A stretch of 64,000 bases of DNA from Fidelibacterota bacterium. Its GTDB lineage: Bacteria > Pseudomonadota > Alphaproteobacteria > Rhodospirillales > Rhodospirillaceae. Made by a program: the position numbers and the translations under genes. The notes under the pieces are model-generated. The model saw nothing but the letters and a program-made list of their open reading frames with translations. It made no database searches and was not told where the DNA came from. Positions 52,758 to 64,000 of this stretch are shown here, in pieces. The stretch is from positions 1-64,000 of the forward strand of contig CANJRA010000008.1 of NCBI GenBank assembly GCA_947476625.1. The letters are read 5' to 3'. Position 1 is the stretch's first letter. Each line of letters opens with the position of its first letter.

Positions 52758-55037
52758 CTAGACCCAGCTCAGGTCTACCTTGCTGAAAGGCTGAGTGCGA
52801 ATGCGCTTACCGGTAGCCGCGAATATCGCATTGCCAATGGCAGGACCAACCGTTCCCACGGGTGGTTCGCCGATTTCGCCAAAACGGTCGTGGCCGGTCA
52901 ATCCGCCAAAGTGAATGTTGATTTTTGGCACATCGCCCGCGCGTGCAATTGGATATTGGTCGTAGTTACCTTCGACAACACGTCCGTCCTTCACAGTAAC
53001 TTCTTCCGTCATCGCCATGTTGAAGCCAAAGATCGCACCACCCTCGAGTTCGGTATGGACCGCGTCTTTATTGAGAATCCGGCCGGTATCGAAAGCGACG
53101 TCGAGCGAATGCACTTTGATCTCACCGGCTTTGCTAACTTCCACTGTCGCGACGGTACAAACCGTGGTGCCTGACTGAGGCTTGCCGCTGCCGGGCCAAT
53201 TCGAGATAGCGATGCCCTGCCCCATACCCTTCGGCAGACTTTTGCCCCAACCCGCTTTGCTGGCGGCTTCTTTTAAGCACATCGCCCAACCCGGATCGGG
53301 ATAGCTGGCAAGGAGCGCCAAACGGTAGTCCAACGGATTAGTACCGGCCGCGTGCGCGAGTTCGTCAATGAAAGTTTCGGTTACGAAAGCCAAGGCGTTG
53401 TAGGCCGGACCGCGATAAGGCCCGATCATGAGGTGAAACGGCAGATCCTGCATTTCGAGCCGCACGTTCGGAATCTGGCTGGCCAAATAGGGCGTGTTCT
53501 TTAACCCGTTTGTCTGCCCAATCGTCGGCGGCGCCTTGCTCGTTGCGAGGCGCGAAGAGATCGCTTGTGGACGGCCTTCTTTATCAAGGCCCGCGCGCAT
53601 CTTGGCGGCAAACATGGGACGATAGCGGCCTTGGCGGGTGGTCTCTTCGCGCGACCATATAACGTGGACCGGACGACCAGGCACCTGCCGTGCCACGGCG
53701 ACAACCATGCGCACGTCGTTGCCGAAAACGCGTCGGCCGAAACCGCCGCCAACATAGGTTTGATTGTAGACGACTTTGTCGGGCGATACGCCGGCTTCAT
53801 CGGCCGCGACCCAGAACGCCTGCTCGGCGTGCTGCGACGGATGCCAGATTTCCACTTTATCCGGGGTCACGAGCGCCGTGCCGTTAAGCGGCTCCATGCA
53901 CGCGTGTTCGCTGTACGGCGTGAGGTACGTGGCTTCTACGATTTTGGGCTGCTTTTCGAGAACACTGATATCACCGGCCTCGGCCGCGACTTTGCCGTCG
54001 GTTTTTTCAAGTGCCTTCAGGGCAGCATCATAGATTTGTTCGGTCGACTTCCATTGTGCGCCCGGGCCGTCGTCCCAGGTTACCGGCAAAGCGTCTAGCG
54101 CCTTGCGCGCCTGCCAATAGTGCTCGGCGACGACCGCAACAGCATGCTGTGCAAGACTGTCTTCGATGCCGTATTTGCCAAATGGTACTTTGTCCCTGTC
54201 AGCGGTTCCCGGCGTCTTCGCCGGATCAACCACGACCACAGCCACAACACCCGGCATATTCTTAATAGCCTCTGCGTCGTAGCTCTTGAGCTTGCCGCCG
54301 TGCACAGGAGACTGCTTCAGCGCGGCATAGAGCATGCCCGGCAGACGCACATCCATGCCGTATATGGCGGAACCATCGACAATCGCGGGGTTGTTCAGCT
54401 TGCCTGGGCTTTTCTTGCCCAGCAGCGTCCACTCACTTTGCGGCTTCGGCGAGGGCTCGGCGTCCAATTTTACCAAGGCGGCTTTGGCGGCAATTTGACC
54501 GTAGGTCATGCTGCGGCCGGACGCCTTATGAGTCAGCACGCCGTCGCTAGCGATGACATCAGCAAGCGCGACTTTCCACTCGGCAGCGGCGGCGGTTTGA
54601 AGACGCACACGCGCGCTGGCGCCAATTTGCAAGCCGCCCTTGATATTGCCTTCATTGGTTGAGCGTCCGCTAAAGAAACCAGTCCTGCCACCGACCTTTG
54701 AGTAAACGTTGTCTTCCTTGTAGTTGCGCAGAGGCGGCGCAAATTCCACTTTCACCTTCGACCAATCGCAATTCAATTCTTCAGCGATGGTCATAGCGGT
54801 TTGCGTCATAGCGCCGTTGCCGATCTCAGTCATTGCCGAGCGCACCGTCACCGTATTGTCAGGCGCAATAGAGAGCCACGCAGTAAGTTCTGGGTTGGTG
54901 GTGGCGACACCCCAAGGCCCGTTCATCGGCGGGGTCGCGGCGTTGCTATCGAGTGCCGCAAAACTAATCGTTAGTCCGCCGCCGACAGCGGACGCGGTAA
55001 TCAGGAAGTTACGGCGATTCAGATCGATCTTACCCAT
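52758..55037 (-). CDS. Xanthine-dehydrogenase-family molybdopterin subunit (IorB-like), Tat-exported
   Basis: 759 residues. The N-terminus has a twin-arginine signal (NRRNFLITASAV). The molybdopterin motifs GGGFGRRVFGND, YRGPAYNALAFVTE and the terminal GEIGEPPVGTVGPAIGNA with the catalytic Glu match the isoquinoline 1-oxidoreductase beta-subunit type of aldehyde oxidases. The substrate is not determinable; N-heterocycles and aldehydes are typical. It pairs with the small [2Fe-2S] subunit upstream (11 bases), and a terminator follows. Confidence 0.88.
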   Translation of the reverse strand: MGKIDLNRRNFLITASAVGGGLTISFAALDSNAATPPMNGPWGVATTNPELTAWLSIAPDNTVTVRSAMTEIGNGAMTQTAMTIAEELNCDWSKVKVEFAPPLRNYKEDNVYSKVGGRTGFFSGRSTNEGNIKGGLQIGASARVRLQTAAAAEWKVALADVIASDGVLTHKASGRSMTYGQIAAKAALVKLDAEPSPKPQSEWTLLGKKSPGKLNNPAIVDGSAIYGMDVRLPGMLYAALKQSPVHGGKLKSYDAEAIKNMPGVVAVVVVDPAKTPGTADRDKVPFGKYGIEDSLAQHAVAVVAEHYWQARKALDALPVTWDDGPGAQWKSTEQIYDAALKALEKTDGKVAAEAGDISVLEKQPKIVEATYLTPYSEHACMEPLNGTALVTPDKVEIWHPSQHAEQAFWVAADEAGVSPDKVVYNQTYVGGGFGRRVFGNDVRMVVAVARQVPGRPVHVIWSREETTRQGRYRPMFAAKMRAGLDKEGRPQAISSRLATSKAPPTIGQTNGLKNTPYLASQIPNVRLEMQDLPFHLMIGPYRGPAYNALAFVTETFIDELAHAAGTNPLDYRLALLASYPDPGWAMCLKEAASKAGWGKSLPKGMGQGIAISNWPGSGKPQSGTTVCTVATVEVSKAGEIKVHSLDVAFDTGRILNKDAVHTELEGGAIFGFNMAMTEEVTVKDGRVVEGNYDQYPIARAGDVPKINIHFGGLTGHDRFGEIGEPPVGTVGPAIGNAIFAATGKRIRTQPFSKVDLSWV

Positions 55038-55048
55038 GACGCCCTCCC

Positions 55049-55507
55049 CTATACCTGTGATGCTTCAGCAGCTTTGTGAATAGCCGCTTTGATCCGCGAA
55101 TAGGTTCCGCAGCGGCAGATATTGTTGACCGATTCATTGATATCTTCGTCGGTCGGCTTCGGATTGACCTTCAACAGAGCCGCAGCCGCCATCAACATGC
55201 CGGACTGGCAATAGCCGCACTGAGGAACGTTCAATTCCACCCACGCTTTTTGCAGCGGGTGGTCACCCTTTTGCGACAGACCTTCGATCGTTGTGATCTC
55301 GGCACCGTCGACGCTTTCGACTGGAACCTGACATGAGCGTGTCGCCATGCCATCTACATGGACGGTGCAAGCGCCGCATTGGGCAATACCGCATCCAAAC
55401 TTGGTGCCGGTCATACCCAAATGGTCACGTAACACCCACAGCAGCGGCGTAGATGGATCAGCGTCGATCACCTGATGGTGTCCGTTGATTTTTAGCTGCA
55501 CTGCCAT
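55049..55507 (-). CDS. [2Fe-2S] subunit of molybdenum hydroxylase (IorA-like)
   Basis: 152 residues. The plant-ferredoxin-like cluster ligands are Cys39, Cys44, Cys47, Cys59 ([15 protein letters not shown]), and the second cluster uses Cys97, Cys100, Cys131, Cys133 ([19 protein letters not shown]). There is no signal peptide, so it may be exported together with the Tat-bearing partner. The cytochrome c subunit that often joins such pairs is absent, so the electron acceptor is unclear. Confidence 0.92.
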   Translation of the reverse strand: MAVQLKINGHHQVIDADPSTPLLWVLRDHLGMTGTKFGCGIAQCGACTVHVDGMATRSCQVPVESVDGAEITTIEGLSQKGDHPLQKAWVELNVPQCGYCQSGMLMAAAALLKVNPKPTDEDINESVNNICRCGTYSRIKAAIHKAAEASQV

Positions 55508-55668
55508 GAGATCCTCCCGGATGAGCGCTTTGTAACAGAAAGCGGCTTAAGCACAGAGGATGTGAGAATAATCTTTCGGCGGCTGTGCGGCAATGCCGCA
55601 AAGCAGCGCACGCGAAGTCTCGCGCGAAAACAGCCCCAATGACGGGTTAAGTCGTCAGATAATCGGCA

Positions 55669-57584
<1,916 letters not shown>

Positions 57585-57649
57585 GGTCCTACGGCGCAAT
57601 GAAAGTGAAGCGGCTGCCCATACCTGGGACTCAGCCGCGCAGTTTCAAG

Positions 57650-58498
57650 TTAATCCAACGTGACAGGGTTGGCTTTTGCGACCTGGTCGAAGGCTTTGAG
57701 CGTGGCGAGGATACCAGCCATGTCCTTGAGCTTGATCATATTTGGTCCGTCGGAAATGGACGGATCGCGATCCGGATCGGGGTGAGTTTCCATGAACACC
57801 GCCGCGACGCCGACGGCGACGGCGGCCCGGGCGATGACCGGCGCGAAGGCGCGGTCGCCGCCGGAACTTGTGCCCTGCCCGCCCGGCTGCTGGACGGCAT
57901 GGGTTGCATCCATGACCACCGGGTAGCCGGTCTTGGCCATGATAGGCAGACTGCGCATATCCGTGACCAGGGTGTTGTAACCGAAGGATACGCCGCGCTC
58001 GGTAACGAGGATGCGCTTGTTCCCGGTCGACTCAACCTTGGCGACGACGTTCGCCATATCCCAGGGCGCGAGGAACTGGCCCTTCTTGACGTTGATACAA
58101 GCTTTGGTTTTTCCCGCCGCCAGCAGCAAATCAGTTTGGCGGCACAAGAATGCCGGGATCTGCATCACATCGACGACTTCCGAAACCGGCACGCAGTGTG
58201 CAATTTCATGAATGTCCGTAAGCGTCGACAGACCAAGCTTTTCTTTGATCTCTACAAATACCGGCAACGCCTCTTTGAGGCCTATGCCGCGCTTGCCGCT
58301 GACGCTGGTGCGATTGGCCTTATCGAAGGACGTTTTATAGATCAGCCCGAGTCCGACTTTTGCGGCGATCTCTTTCAAAGCCGCAGCCACTTCCAGCGCG
58401 TGCTCTCGGCTTTCCATCTGGCACGGCCCGGCGATGATGGTCAGCGGCAAATCGTTGCCGATGGTGAGTGCGCCGACTTGAACGTGATGGGCTTTCAT
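57650..58498 (-). CDS. kdsA: 3-deoxy-8-phosphooctulonate synthase
   Basis: 282 residues from ATG 58498 (MKAHHVQVGALTIG). It condenses arabinose 5-phosphate with phosphoenolpyruvate for Kdo in LPS. Motifs are IIAGPCQMESREHA, FDKANRTSVSGKRGIGL, ILVTERGVSFGYNTLVTDMR and DATHAVQQPGGQGTSSGG. It follows pyrG by 13 bases. An upstream in-frame extension is discarded. The organism therefore makes Kdo-containing LPS. Confidence 0.96.
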   Translation of the reverse strand: MKAHHVQVGALTIGNDLPLTIIAGPCQMESREHALEVAAALKEIAAKVGLGLIYKTSFDKANRTSVSGKRGIGLKEALPVFVEIKEKLGLSTLTDIHEIAHCVPVSEVVDVMQIPAFLCRQTDLLLAAGKTKACINVKKGQFLAPWDMANVVAKVESTGNKRILVTERGVSFGYNTLVTDMRSLPIMAKTGYPVVMDATHAVQQPGGQGTSSGGDRAFAPVIARAAVAVGVAAVFMETHPDPDRDPSISDGPNMIKLKDMAGILATLKAFDQVAKANPVTLD

Positions 58499-58511
58499 CG
58501 CGCCAGTATAC

Positions 58512-60140
58512 CTACACCAACCGGCTTTGCGCCACGGCGGCTTCAATGAAAGATGTGAAAAGGGGATGCGGCTCAAAGGGCTTCGACTTCAATTCGGGAT
58601 GGAATTGGACGCCGATGAACCAGGAATGGTCGGGATATTCGATCATTTCGGGCAGCACACCGTCGGGCGACATGCCGCAGAACTTCAGGCCGGTCTTTTC
58701 CAACCGTTCCTTGTAATTGATGTTCACTTCGTAGCGATGGCGGTGACGTTCGTTGATACTCGGCGCGTCATAAATCGCGGAAACGCGTGAGCCCGGCGCG
58801 AGCACGCACGGATAAGCCCCAAGACGCATCGTGCCGCCTTTATCGCTGGTATGGGTACGGCGTTGGACTTCATTGCCGCGCACCCACTCGGTCATGAGGC
58901 CAACGACCGGGTGCGGTGTCTCGCCGAATTCCGTCGTGCTGGCGCCGTGCAGTCCGGCGATATTACGCGCGGCCTCGATAACCGCCATTTGCATGCCGAA
59001 ACAAATGCCGAAATACGGCACGTTGCGCTCACGCGCGAACTGCGCCGCTTTAATTTTGCCTTCCGCGCCGCGCTCGCCGAAGCCACCCGGCACAAGAATG
59101 CCGTGCACGTGTTCAAGATGCAGAACGACATCCTCGCGTTCGAAAATCTCAGAATCGATCCAGTCGAGCTTTACCTGAACGTTATTGGCGATGCCGCCGT
59201 GTTCCAACGCTTCGGACAATGACTTGTAGGCATCTTTGAGTTGAACGTACTTGCCGACGATGGCGATGGTGACCTGTCCCTCGGGCTTGCGCACGCGCGC
59301 GACGATATCGCGCCAGCGGCTGAGGTCGATCTCTTGTTCCGACGGCAGTTTGAAGTGGCGGCAGACCTGCGCGTCCAACCCCTGCTCATGATACGAGACC
59401 GGCACCTGATAAATCGTGTCGACGTCCATGGCCGGAATAACGGCTTCTTCGCGCACATTGCAGAACAGCGCAATCTTGCGGCGGTCAGACGCGGGTAAAG
59501 GCCTATCGATACGGCACATCAGCACGTCGGGCTGAATACCCAGGCCAAGGAGTTCCTTGACCGAATGCTGGGTCGGCTTGGTCTTGAGTTCGCCGGCCGC
59601 CGAGATGTAGGGCACCAGCGTCAGGTGCATGAACATCGAGCGCTCGGGCCCCAACTCGTTGCCAAGCTGGCGAATAGCTTCCAGGAACGGCAGACTTTCG
59701 ATGTCACCAACCGTGCCGCCAATTTCGCAAAGGATGAAATCTTCGCCTGAAATATCGGCTTGAATGAATTCCTTGATGGCGTCGGTAACGTGCGGAATGA
59801 CCTGCACCGTGCCGCCGAGATAATCGCCGCGACGTTCCTTGGCGATGACGTTGGAGTAGATGCGCCCCGTGGTCACGCTATCGGTGAAGCGCGACGCCAC
59901 GCCGGTGTAGCGTTCATAGTGCCCAAGATCGAGATCGGTCTCGGCGCCGTCGTCGGTAACGTAAACTTCGCCATGCTGATACGGGCTCATAGTACCCGGA
60001 TCGACGTTGAGATAAGGATCGAGTTTCCTCAGACGCACAGTATATCCGCGCGCCTGCAGTAGCGCCCCGAGGGCCGCCGAACAAAGACCTTTGCCGAGGG
60101 AAGAAACCACGCCGCCGGTGATGAAGATAAAACGCGTCAT
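58512..60140 (-). CDS. pyrG: CTP synthase
   Basis: 542 residues. An N-terminal synthetase domain ([41 protein letters not shown]) and a C-terminal class-I glutaminase ([16 protein letters not shown] with the Cys nucleophile and GVQFHPE) are both intact. It converts UTP to CTP. It is preceded by secG. Confidence 0.97.
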   Translation of the reverse strand: MTRFIFITGGVVSSLGKGLCSAALGALLQARGYTVRLRKLDPYLNVDPGTMSPYQHGEVYVTDDGAETDLDLGHYERYTGVASRFTDSVTTGRIYSNVIAKERRGDYLGGTVQVIPHVTDAIKEFIQADISGEDFILCEIGGTVGDIESLPFLEAIRQLGNELGPERSMFMHLTLVPYISAAGELKTKPTQHSVKELLGLGIQPDVLMCRIDRPLPASDRRKIALFCNVREEAVIPAMDVDTIYQVPVSYHEQGLDAQVCRHFKLPSEQEIDLSRWRDIVARVRKPEGQVTIAIVGKYVQLKDAYKSLSEALEHGGIANNVQVKLDWIDSEIFEREDVVLHLEHVHGILVPGGFGERGAEGKIKAAQFARERNVPYFGICFGMQMAVIEAARNIAGLHGASTTEFGETPHPVVGLMTEWVRGNEVQRRTHTSDKGGTMRLGAYPCVLAPGSRVSAIYDAPSINERHRHRYEVNINYKERLEKTGLKFCGMSPDGVLPEMIEYPDHSWFIGVQFHPELKSKPFEPHPLFTSFIEAAVAQSRLV

Positions 60141-60248
60141 GGGCAGCTAATGTACCTCAATAGGAATCGTCGGCAAGTTCCCGCGATGCTGGGCTGATGG
60201 TGGTGGTGTGAGCAGCGGAGGGTCAGTGTTCCCCGCTGGGTCATCACG

Positions 60249-60677
60249 TCAGTTGTTCGGTACTTGGGGCGCCGTCGGCGCGGGCGATGCAGCTGGCGGA
60301 GCCTCAGGCGAAGCGCCCGCTGGCGCCGGCGTTAACGTCACCGTCGGCTTGGCGGCTTCGGGTTCCGAAGGCGGACGAATTTCGTCCACCCTAGGCGCAG
60401 TTCCCGTAGTCGGCGCGTCGGAAACGATCGAAGGCGCGGGTCCACCGTGCTGCTTGGCAAGCAACGCCAGACCGAGGCTCGTTGCAAAAAAAGCAAATCC
60501 GAGAATTTGCGTTGCACGGCTGAGAGGATTAGCGCGCGCGCGCGGCTGCATACTGCCGAGACCGGCAGAAGCAGAAAAACCACCGCCTGCGGCGTTACCT
60601 TCGGTCTTTTGCAGCAAGATCATGCCGATCATAGCGATGGCGATCAGCAGATGAATGACGACAATAACGGTTATCAT
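60249..60677 (-). CDS. secG: Preprotein translocase subunit SecG
   Basis: 142 residues from ATG 60677. Two TM helices (ITVIVVIHLLIAIAMIGMILLQ and ILGFAFFATSLGLALLA) flank a Gly/Ser-rich loop (GNAAGGGFSASAGLG), then a proline/alanine-rich C-terminal tail. SecG assists SecYE. It lies between tpiA and pyrG as in other alphaproteobacteria. Confidence 0.93.
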   Translation of the reverse strand: MITVIVVIHLLIAIAMIGMILLQKTEGNAAGGGFSASAGLGSMQPRARANPLSRATQILGFAFFATSLGLALLAKQHGGPAPSIVSDAPTTGTAPRVDEIRPPSEPEAAKPTVTLTPAPAGASPEAPPAASPAPTAPQVPNN

Positions 60678-60825
60678 GACGCCTCGAATAGGAAAGCCGC
60701 AAAATCCCCGGAATTTCAAAACCTTGGGCAGAAACGTCCAGTCGGCTGGGCGGTCTTTTAGTCCTTCGGCGCGCACAAGGCTAGGGGAATTTGGGGTGAG
60801 CACGTCCCCCGGTCAATGGCCCGCC

Positions 60826-61566
60826 TTAAGGGCAGGCTTCAACGATCCGCCAAAAATCCTCGAGATCAAGGCTGGCACCGCCGACCAAAGCGCCCGTTAC
60901 CCCTGCCGTTGCCAGGATCGCCGCCGCGTTAGAACCCTTTACGGACCCGCCATAGAGGATCTTTAAAGCCGCCGCTGCACCATGGCCGTCCTCAAAAATC
61001 TTGCGGATATAGGCATGGACGGTGGCGATATCGGCGGTTGTGGCAGTCTTTCCGGTACCGATAGCCCAGACCGGTTCATAAGCAATGACGATGTTGGCAG
61101 ATGTCGCGTCATCAGGCAGAGAGCCCTTAACCTGGCGTTCTATGACGCTTGAGGTCTCACCGCGCTCGCGCTGCTGGTCAGTTTCGCCGACACAGATGAT
61201 TGGGATTAACCCGGCTTTCATGGCCGCGACAGCTTTGGCTTTTACGTCCGCATCGGTTTCGCCGTGATCGGTTCTGCGCTCGGAATGCCCAACAATGACA
61301 AAGCGGCAGCCGATTTCACTTAGGAGTAACGCGCTGGTGTCGCCGGTATGTGCCCCCTTCTCATCGGCATGGCAATCCTGCGCGCCCAAGGCGATGACGC
61401 TGCCCGAAATCTTCGCGCCAACCAGAGCCAACAGCGGTGCGGGTGGACAAAGCGCGATATCCGCCTTTGCCGCACCTTTAGCGCGCGCGACCAATCCCGA
61501 CGCTAAAGCCTCAGCCGAGGCCGGGGTGCCGTTCATTTTCCAGTTGCCAGCGATGAGATGTTTCAT
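60826..61566 (-). CDS. tpiA: Triosephosphate isomerase
   Basis: 246 residues from ATG 61566 (MKHLIAGNWKMNG; a GTG three codons upstream at 61575 is possible). It interconverts dihydroxyacetone phosphate and glyceraldehyde 3-phosphate. The catalytic Lys (GNWKMNG), His (VIVGHSERR) and Glu (IVIAYEPVWAIGTGKTAT) are present. It is divergent from ppiD across 223 bases. Confidence 0.97.
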   Translation of the reverse strand: MKHLIAGNWKMNGTPASAEALASGLVARAKGAAKADIALCPPAPLLALVGAKISGSVIALGAQDCHADEKGAHTGDTSALLLSEIGCRFVIVGHSERRTDHGETDADVKAKAVAAMKAGLIPIICVGETDQQRERGETSSVIERQVKGSLPDDATSANIVIAYEPVWAIGTGKTATTADIATVHAYIRKIFEDGHGAAAALKILYGGSVKGSNAAAILATAGVTGALVGGASLDLEDFWRIVEACP

Positions 61567-61789
61567 GCCACTCACTTTAACCTTTACGCCTCGAAGTTCC
61601 TGCTGGAGCCTTGCTATCCTGCTTTTCGAGCGCTCGCAATGCAGCTGAAAGCGCCCTCACGCCCGCAAAATCACTCCCGTCAATTCCCGAACGGCGGTGC
61701 TTGCCGGGGTATGACCCCGCCCCTATGATGCCGCCACATTGCGCGGGCCCCCGGCCCCGCTTCCCCTCTTTTAGTCAGAGCTAACCGCC
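61567..61789. promoter_or_regulatory. Divergent promoter region tpiA / ppiD
   Basis: 223 bases between divergent genes. No convincing ORF or RNA. The stretch CTTGCTATCCTGCTTTTCGAGCG and a GC-rich block (GGCCCCCGGCCCCGC) precede ppiD, but no consensus -35/-10 pair stands out. Confidence 0.35.
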
Positions 61790-63706
61790 ATGATGGAATT
61801 CGTTAGAGCGCGCCTTAAAGACAGCATCGCTATCAAGATATTCCTTGGTGTGCTGGCACTCAGCTTCGGCATCTTCGGCGTCGGCGACTTTGTCGGCGGT
61901 AACTCGCTGGCACCATCGATTGCCCTCAAGGTCGGCTCTACCGAAGTCAGAACCGATACACTTCAGCGGCGCTTCACCCAAGAAGTTGACCGCTTCCGCC
62001 AAGCCATGGGCGGCCAGCAGTTCGATGACACTATGATAAAGCGCGCAACCATGGGTACGCTTCTGCGCAATCTCACCGGCACCGCTGCCCTAATGGCGGC
62101 AGGCAAGGACATGGGCGTTGAGGTTACGCGCGATGAGTTGCGCGACACCATTATAAAACTGCCGGTATTCCAGGTTGACGGCAAATTCAGTCAAACGCGC
62201 TTCAATGAAGTATTGATGTCCAACAACATCCAAGAACCTCTCTTCCTGGAAGAAGTCAGAGGTGACTTGAGCCGCTCGGCAATGCTCCAGCCCGTCGCCG
62301 TCAGCGCTATTGCGCCTAAATATCTCATCGACAGCTTATTCGATTTCCGCAACGAGACCCGCGTCGCCGATACGCTGCTGCTGCCGGCGAGCGCAATGCC
62401 TGTTGAGAAGCTTCCCACCGACGAACAGTTCAAGGCGGTTTACGATAAACACATCGCTGAATTCACGTCGCCGGAATACCGCAAACTCATCGTGCTTACC
62501 TTGACTGCGAACGATCTCGTGAAGCCCGAGAGTATCGAAGAATCCGAAATCAAAGCCTACTACGATGCCAACGCTGCGCGTTACACCAAGCCTGCGAGCA
62601 AGAATATCTCTCAACTGATCTTCGACACAAAAGCGCAGGCAGATGCCGCGCGGGCGCAGGCTGCGCCGGGCGACAATTTAGCCGCCATTGCTACTAAGGC
62701 GAAGGCCGGAGGCGTGATTGATTTGGGCGCCCTGACCGCGACGTCGCCGCTTGTAAAAACGATCGGCGACGCTTTCAAACTGCCTGCACACGAAATCAGC
62801 CAGCCAATTCAGACACCACTGGGTTGGCACTTGTTCGAAGTTACGTCGGAAACTGCCGAACACGTCGATTCTTTCGAGGCCGTCAAAGACGCGGCGCGCA
62901 AAAATATTGCCGCCGATAAAGCTGCCGACGCCGTTTACGAAGCCTCGACGCGGGTCGAAGACGCCATGGCTGCAGGCACACCGTTCGCAGATATCGCTAA
63001 ATCGGTCGGTGGGCACATCACCACCATCGAAGCCGTCAATCAGGATGGCAAAGATCCAAAGGGCGCGAATGTCCCGAACGAGATCGATCCTAAGAATTTT
63101 CTCGCGACAGCGTTCCAAACCGCCGAAGGTAAAGACAGCCGCCTGATGGACACGCCCGCGCGCGACGGCTATTACGCCGTGCACGTCGAGAAAGTGACTC
63201 CGCCGACCCCCAAGCCCATTGAGGAACTCCGCCCGCAAATCGTGGCGCTTTGGGAAGCTGAGCAGCGCACCGCACTAGCAGAAGCGGAAGCCGCCAAACT
63301 TGTGGCCAACATCGGCGCATCAACGCAATTGTCGGCGCTCGCGACCGCCGACAAGCGCCTTTCCTACGCGCCGCTCGGTCCCACTACTCGTTTCGGCACA
63401 GGTTTGCAAAGCGATCATCTGATCGATGCGCAGCGCGTCAGCCCGGACGTTTTGGATCGTGTATTTAAAGCCAAGCCCGGCGACGTATTCGCCGCCAAAG
63501 TCAGCAGCGGCATGCTGATCGTTCGACTGAAGGAAATTGTAGAGTCTTCGCCGGAAGCCCTTCCCGCCGGAGACCTTCAGCAGATCGAGTTGACTTTGCG
63601 CAATGAGATCGGCAGCAACCTCATCGACCAGATGGCAAAAGCTTTTGAAGATCGTTATCCCGCCGAGATGAATCAAAAAATCATCGACGCTATGATCGCG
63701 CGCTGA
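61790..63706 (+). CDS. PpiD-type peptidyl-prolyl isomerase/periplasmic foldase
   Basis: 638 residues. An N-terminal TM anchor (IKIFLGVLALSFGIFGVGDF), a SurA-like N-domain (TDTLQRRFTQEVDRFRQAMG, VEVTRDELRDTIIKLPVFQ, GKFSQTRFNEVL) and a degenerate parvulin PPIase region (about 250-370, ISQLIFDTKAQADAARAQAA) resemble PpiD, which helps proteins leave the Sec translocon. It is encoded just before trpE, a common alphaproteobacterial order. The second Met (61793) is an equally possible start. Confidence 0.88.
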   Translation: MMEFVRARLKDSIAIKIFLGVLALSFGIFGVGDFVGGNSLAPSIALKVGSTEVRTDTLQRRFTQEVDRFRQAMGGQQFDDTMIKRATMGTLLRNLTGTAALMAAGKDMGVEVTRDELRDTIIKLPVFQVDGKFSQTRFNEVLMSNNIQEPLFLEEVRGDLSRSAMLQPVAVSAIAPKYLIDSLFDFRNETRVADTLLLPASAMPVEKLPTDEQFKAVYDKHIAEFTSPEYRKLIVLTLTANDLVKPESIEESEIKAYYDANAARYTKPASKNISQLIFDTKAQADAARAQAAPGDNLAAIATKAKAGGVIDLGALTATSPLVKTIGDAFKLPAHEISQPIQTPLGWHLFEVTSETAEHVDSFEAVKDAARKNIAADKAADAVYEASTRVEDAMAAGTPFADIAKSVGGHITTIEAVNQDGKDPKGANVPNEIDPKNFLATAFQTAEGKDSRLMDTPARDGYYAVHVEKVTPPTPKPIEELRPQIVALWEAEQRTALAEAEAAKLVANIGASTQLSALATADKRLSYAPLGPTTRFGTGLQSDHLIDAQRVSPDVLDRVFKAKPGDVFAAKVSSGMLIVRLKEIVESSPEALPAGDLQQIELTLRNEIGSNLIDQMAKAFEDRYPAEMNQKIIDAMIAR

Positions 63707-63748
63707 TCCAAACGACCAATAGCCGCGGCATAAAGACAGAGCTCGTTC

Positions 63749-64000
63749 ATGGATGTTTTTCCGGCACGCCGCGATTTCGTTGCAGCCTATGACTCCGGCA
63801 AAGCACAGATTCTGTGGGCCGAATTACCTGCCGATCTGGATACACCTGTTTCCGTCATGCTTAAGCTGGGGCAGGAACGGCCTTTCACTGCACTGCTCGA
63901 ATCTATTCAGGGCGGCGCAGTTCGCGAGCGCTACTCCTTCATAGCGCTTGATCCAGATCTCGTCTGGCGCTGCAAAGGCCAACGCGCCGAGATATGCCGC
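63749..64000 (+). CDS. trpE: Anthranilate synthase component I, N-terminal fragment
   Basis: 84 codons from ATG 63749 to the window end: the conserved N-terminus of TrpE (LDTPVSVMLKL, RPFTALLESIQGGAVRERYSF and ALDPDLVWRCKG). The chorismate-binding core lies beyond the window. It begins tryptophan synthesis. The 42-base gap after ppiD suggests cotranscription. Confidence 0.88.
   Translation, partial: MDVFPARRDFVAAYDSGKAQILWAELPADLDTPVSVMLKLGQERPFTALLESIQGGAVRERYSFIALDPDLVWRCKGQRAEICR

Overview
The window is a chromosomal segment of an alphaproteobacterium. The evidence is the gene order: rpoZ-spoT-pdxJ-acpS-lepB-rnc-era-recO-parC; glyA-nrdR-ribD-ribE-ribB; tpiA-secG-pyrG-kdsA-eno; pdhA-pdhB-pdhC-lpd-lipA with a lipoyl domain fused to E1 beta; a CBP3-type bc1 chaperone; and a Bpt-type N-end-rule transferase. 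Genus cannot be fixed from sequence reading alone. The DNA is moderately GC-rich. Most genes are on the minus strand in tight, often overlapping operons.

Left edge (1-1653): the right end of a prophage. The start of an IS3-family orfA (minus strand) enters from the left, and the apparent IS end near 133 abuts a 5'-truncated phage structural gene. Then come three overlapping or adjacent phage genes (small membrane protein, DUF5675 protein, holin-like protein) and an intact tRNA-Pro(GGG) whose 3' end faces the prophage, so it is the probable integration site.

1.8-9.8 kb: housekeeping block yceD-rpmF-plsX-fabH-ihfA-merR (transcribed leftward), a bc1-complex chaperone, divergent bamE, the proton-pumping pyrophosphatase hppA, and a FliL-like gene split by a frameshift in an 8-A run. 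10-20.3 kb: the riboflavin cluster (rpiB, glyA, nrdR, ribD, ribE, ribB(A) and ribH, nusB, thiL). It is split in two by an opposite-strand pair (DEAD-box helicase with a repetitive basic tail, and a spermidine-synthase-like protein). 20.4-24.2 kb: a DUF6898 gene, a penicillin-acylase relic missing its catalytic core, motB, bpt and a possible tiny lipoprotein gene.

24.2-35.3 kb: a long leftward operon group from folK/rpoZ through spoT, pdxJ, acpS, lepB, rnc, era, recO to parC. 35.3-41.7 kb: family-5 uracil-DNA glycosylase, a GNAT protein, an exported glutathione peroxidase overlapping a sulfite-oxidase-like molybdoenzyme, smpB, dapA and a soluble lytic transglycosylase. 41.7-45.4 kb: a bactofilin/M23 peptidase pair (cell shape), pgpA, pncC and a Cys-rich zinc-ribbon protein. 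45.4-52.5 kb: the pyruvate dehydrogenase operon with lipA, ratA/coq10 and upstream ftsB. 52.7-55.5 kb: a Tat-exported molybdenum hydroxylase and its [2Fe-2S] partner, placed between ftsB and eno. 55.7-61.6 kb: eno, an UPF0114-like membrane protein, kdsA, pyrG, secG, tpiA. The window ends with a PpiD-type foldase and the first 84 codons of trpE.

No CRISPR array, toxin-antitoxin island or obvious defence system was found. The most unusual signals are the IS/prophage/tRNA junction, the in-frame deletion in the penicillin acylase, the A8 frameshift in the FliL-like gene, the cysteine-less GCH-II domain of RibBA, and two insertions into otherwise conserved operons.
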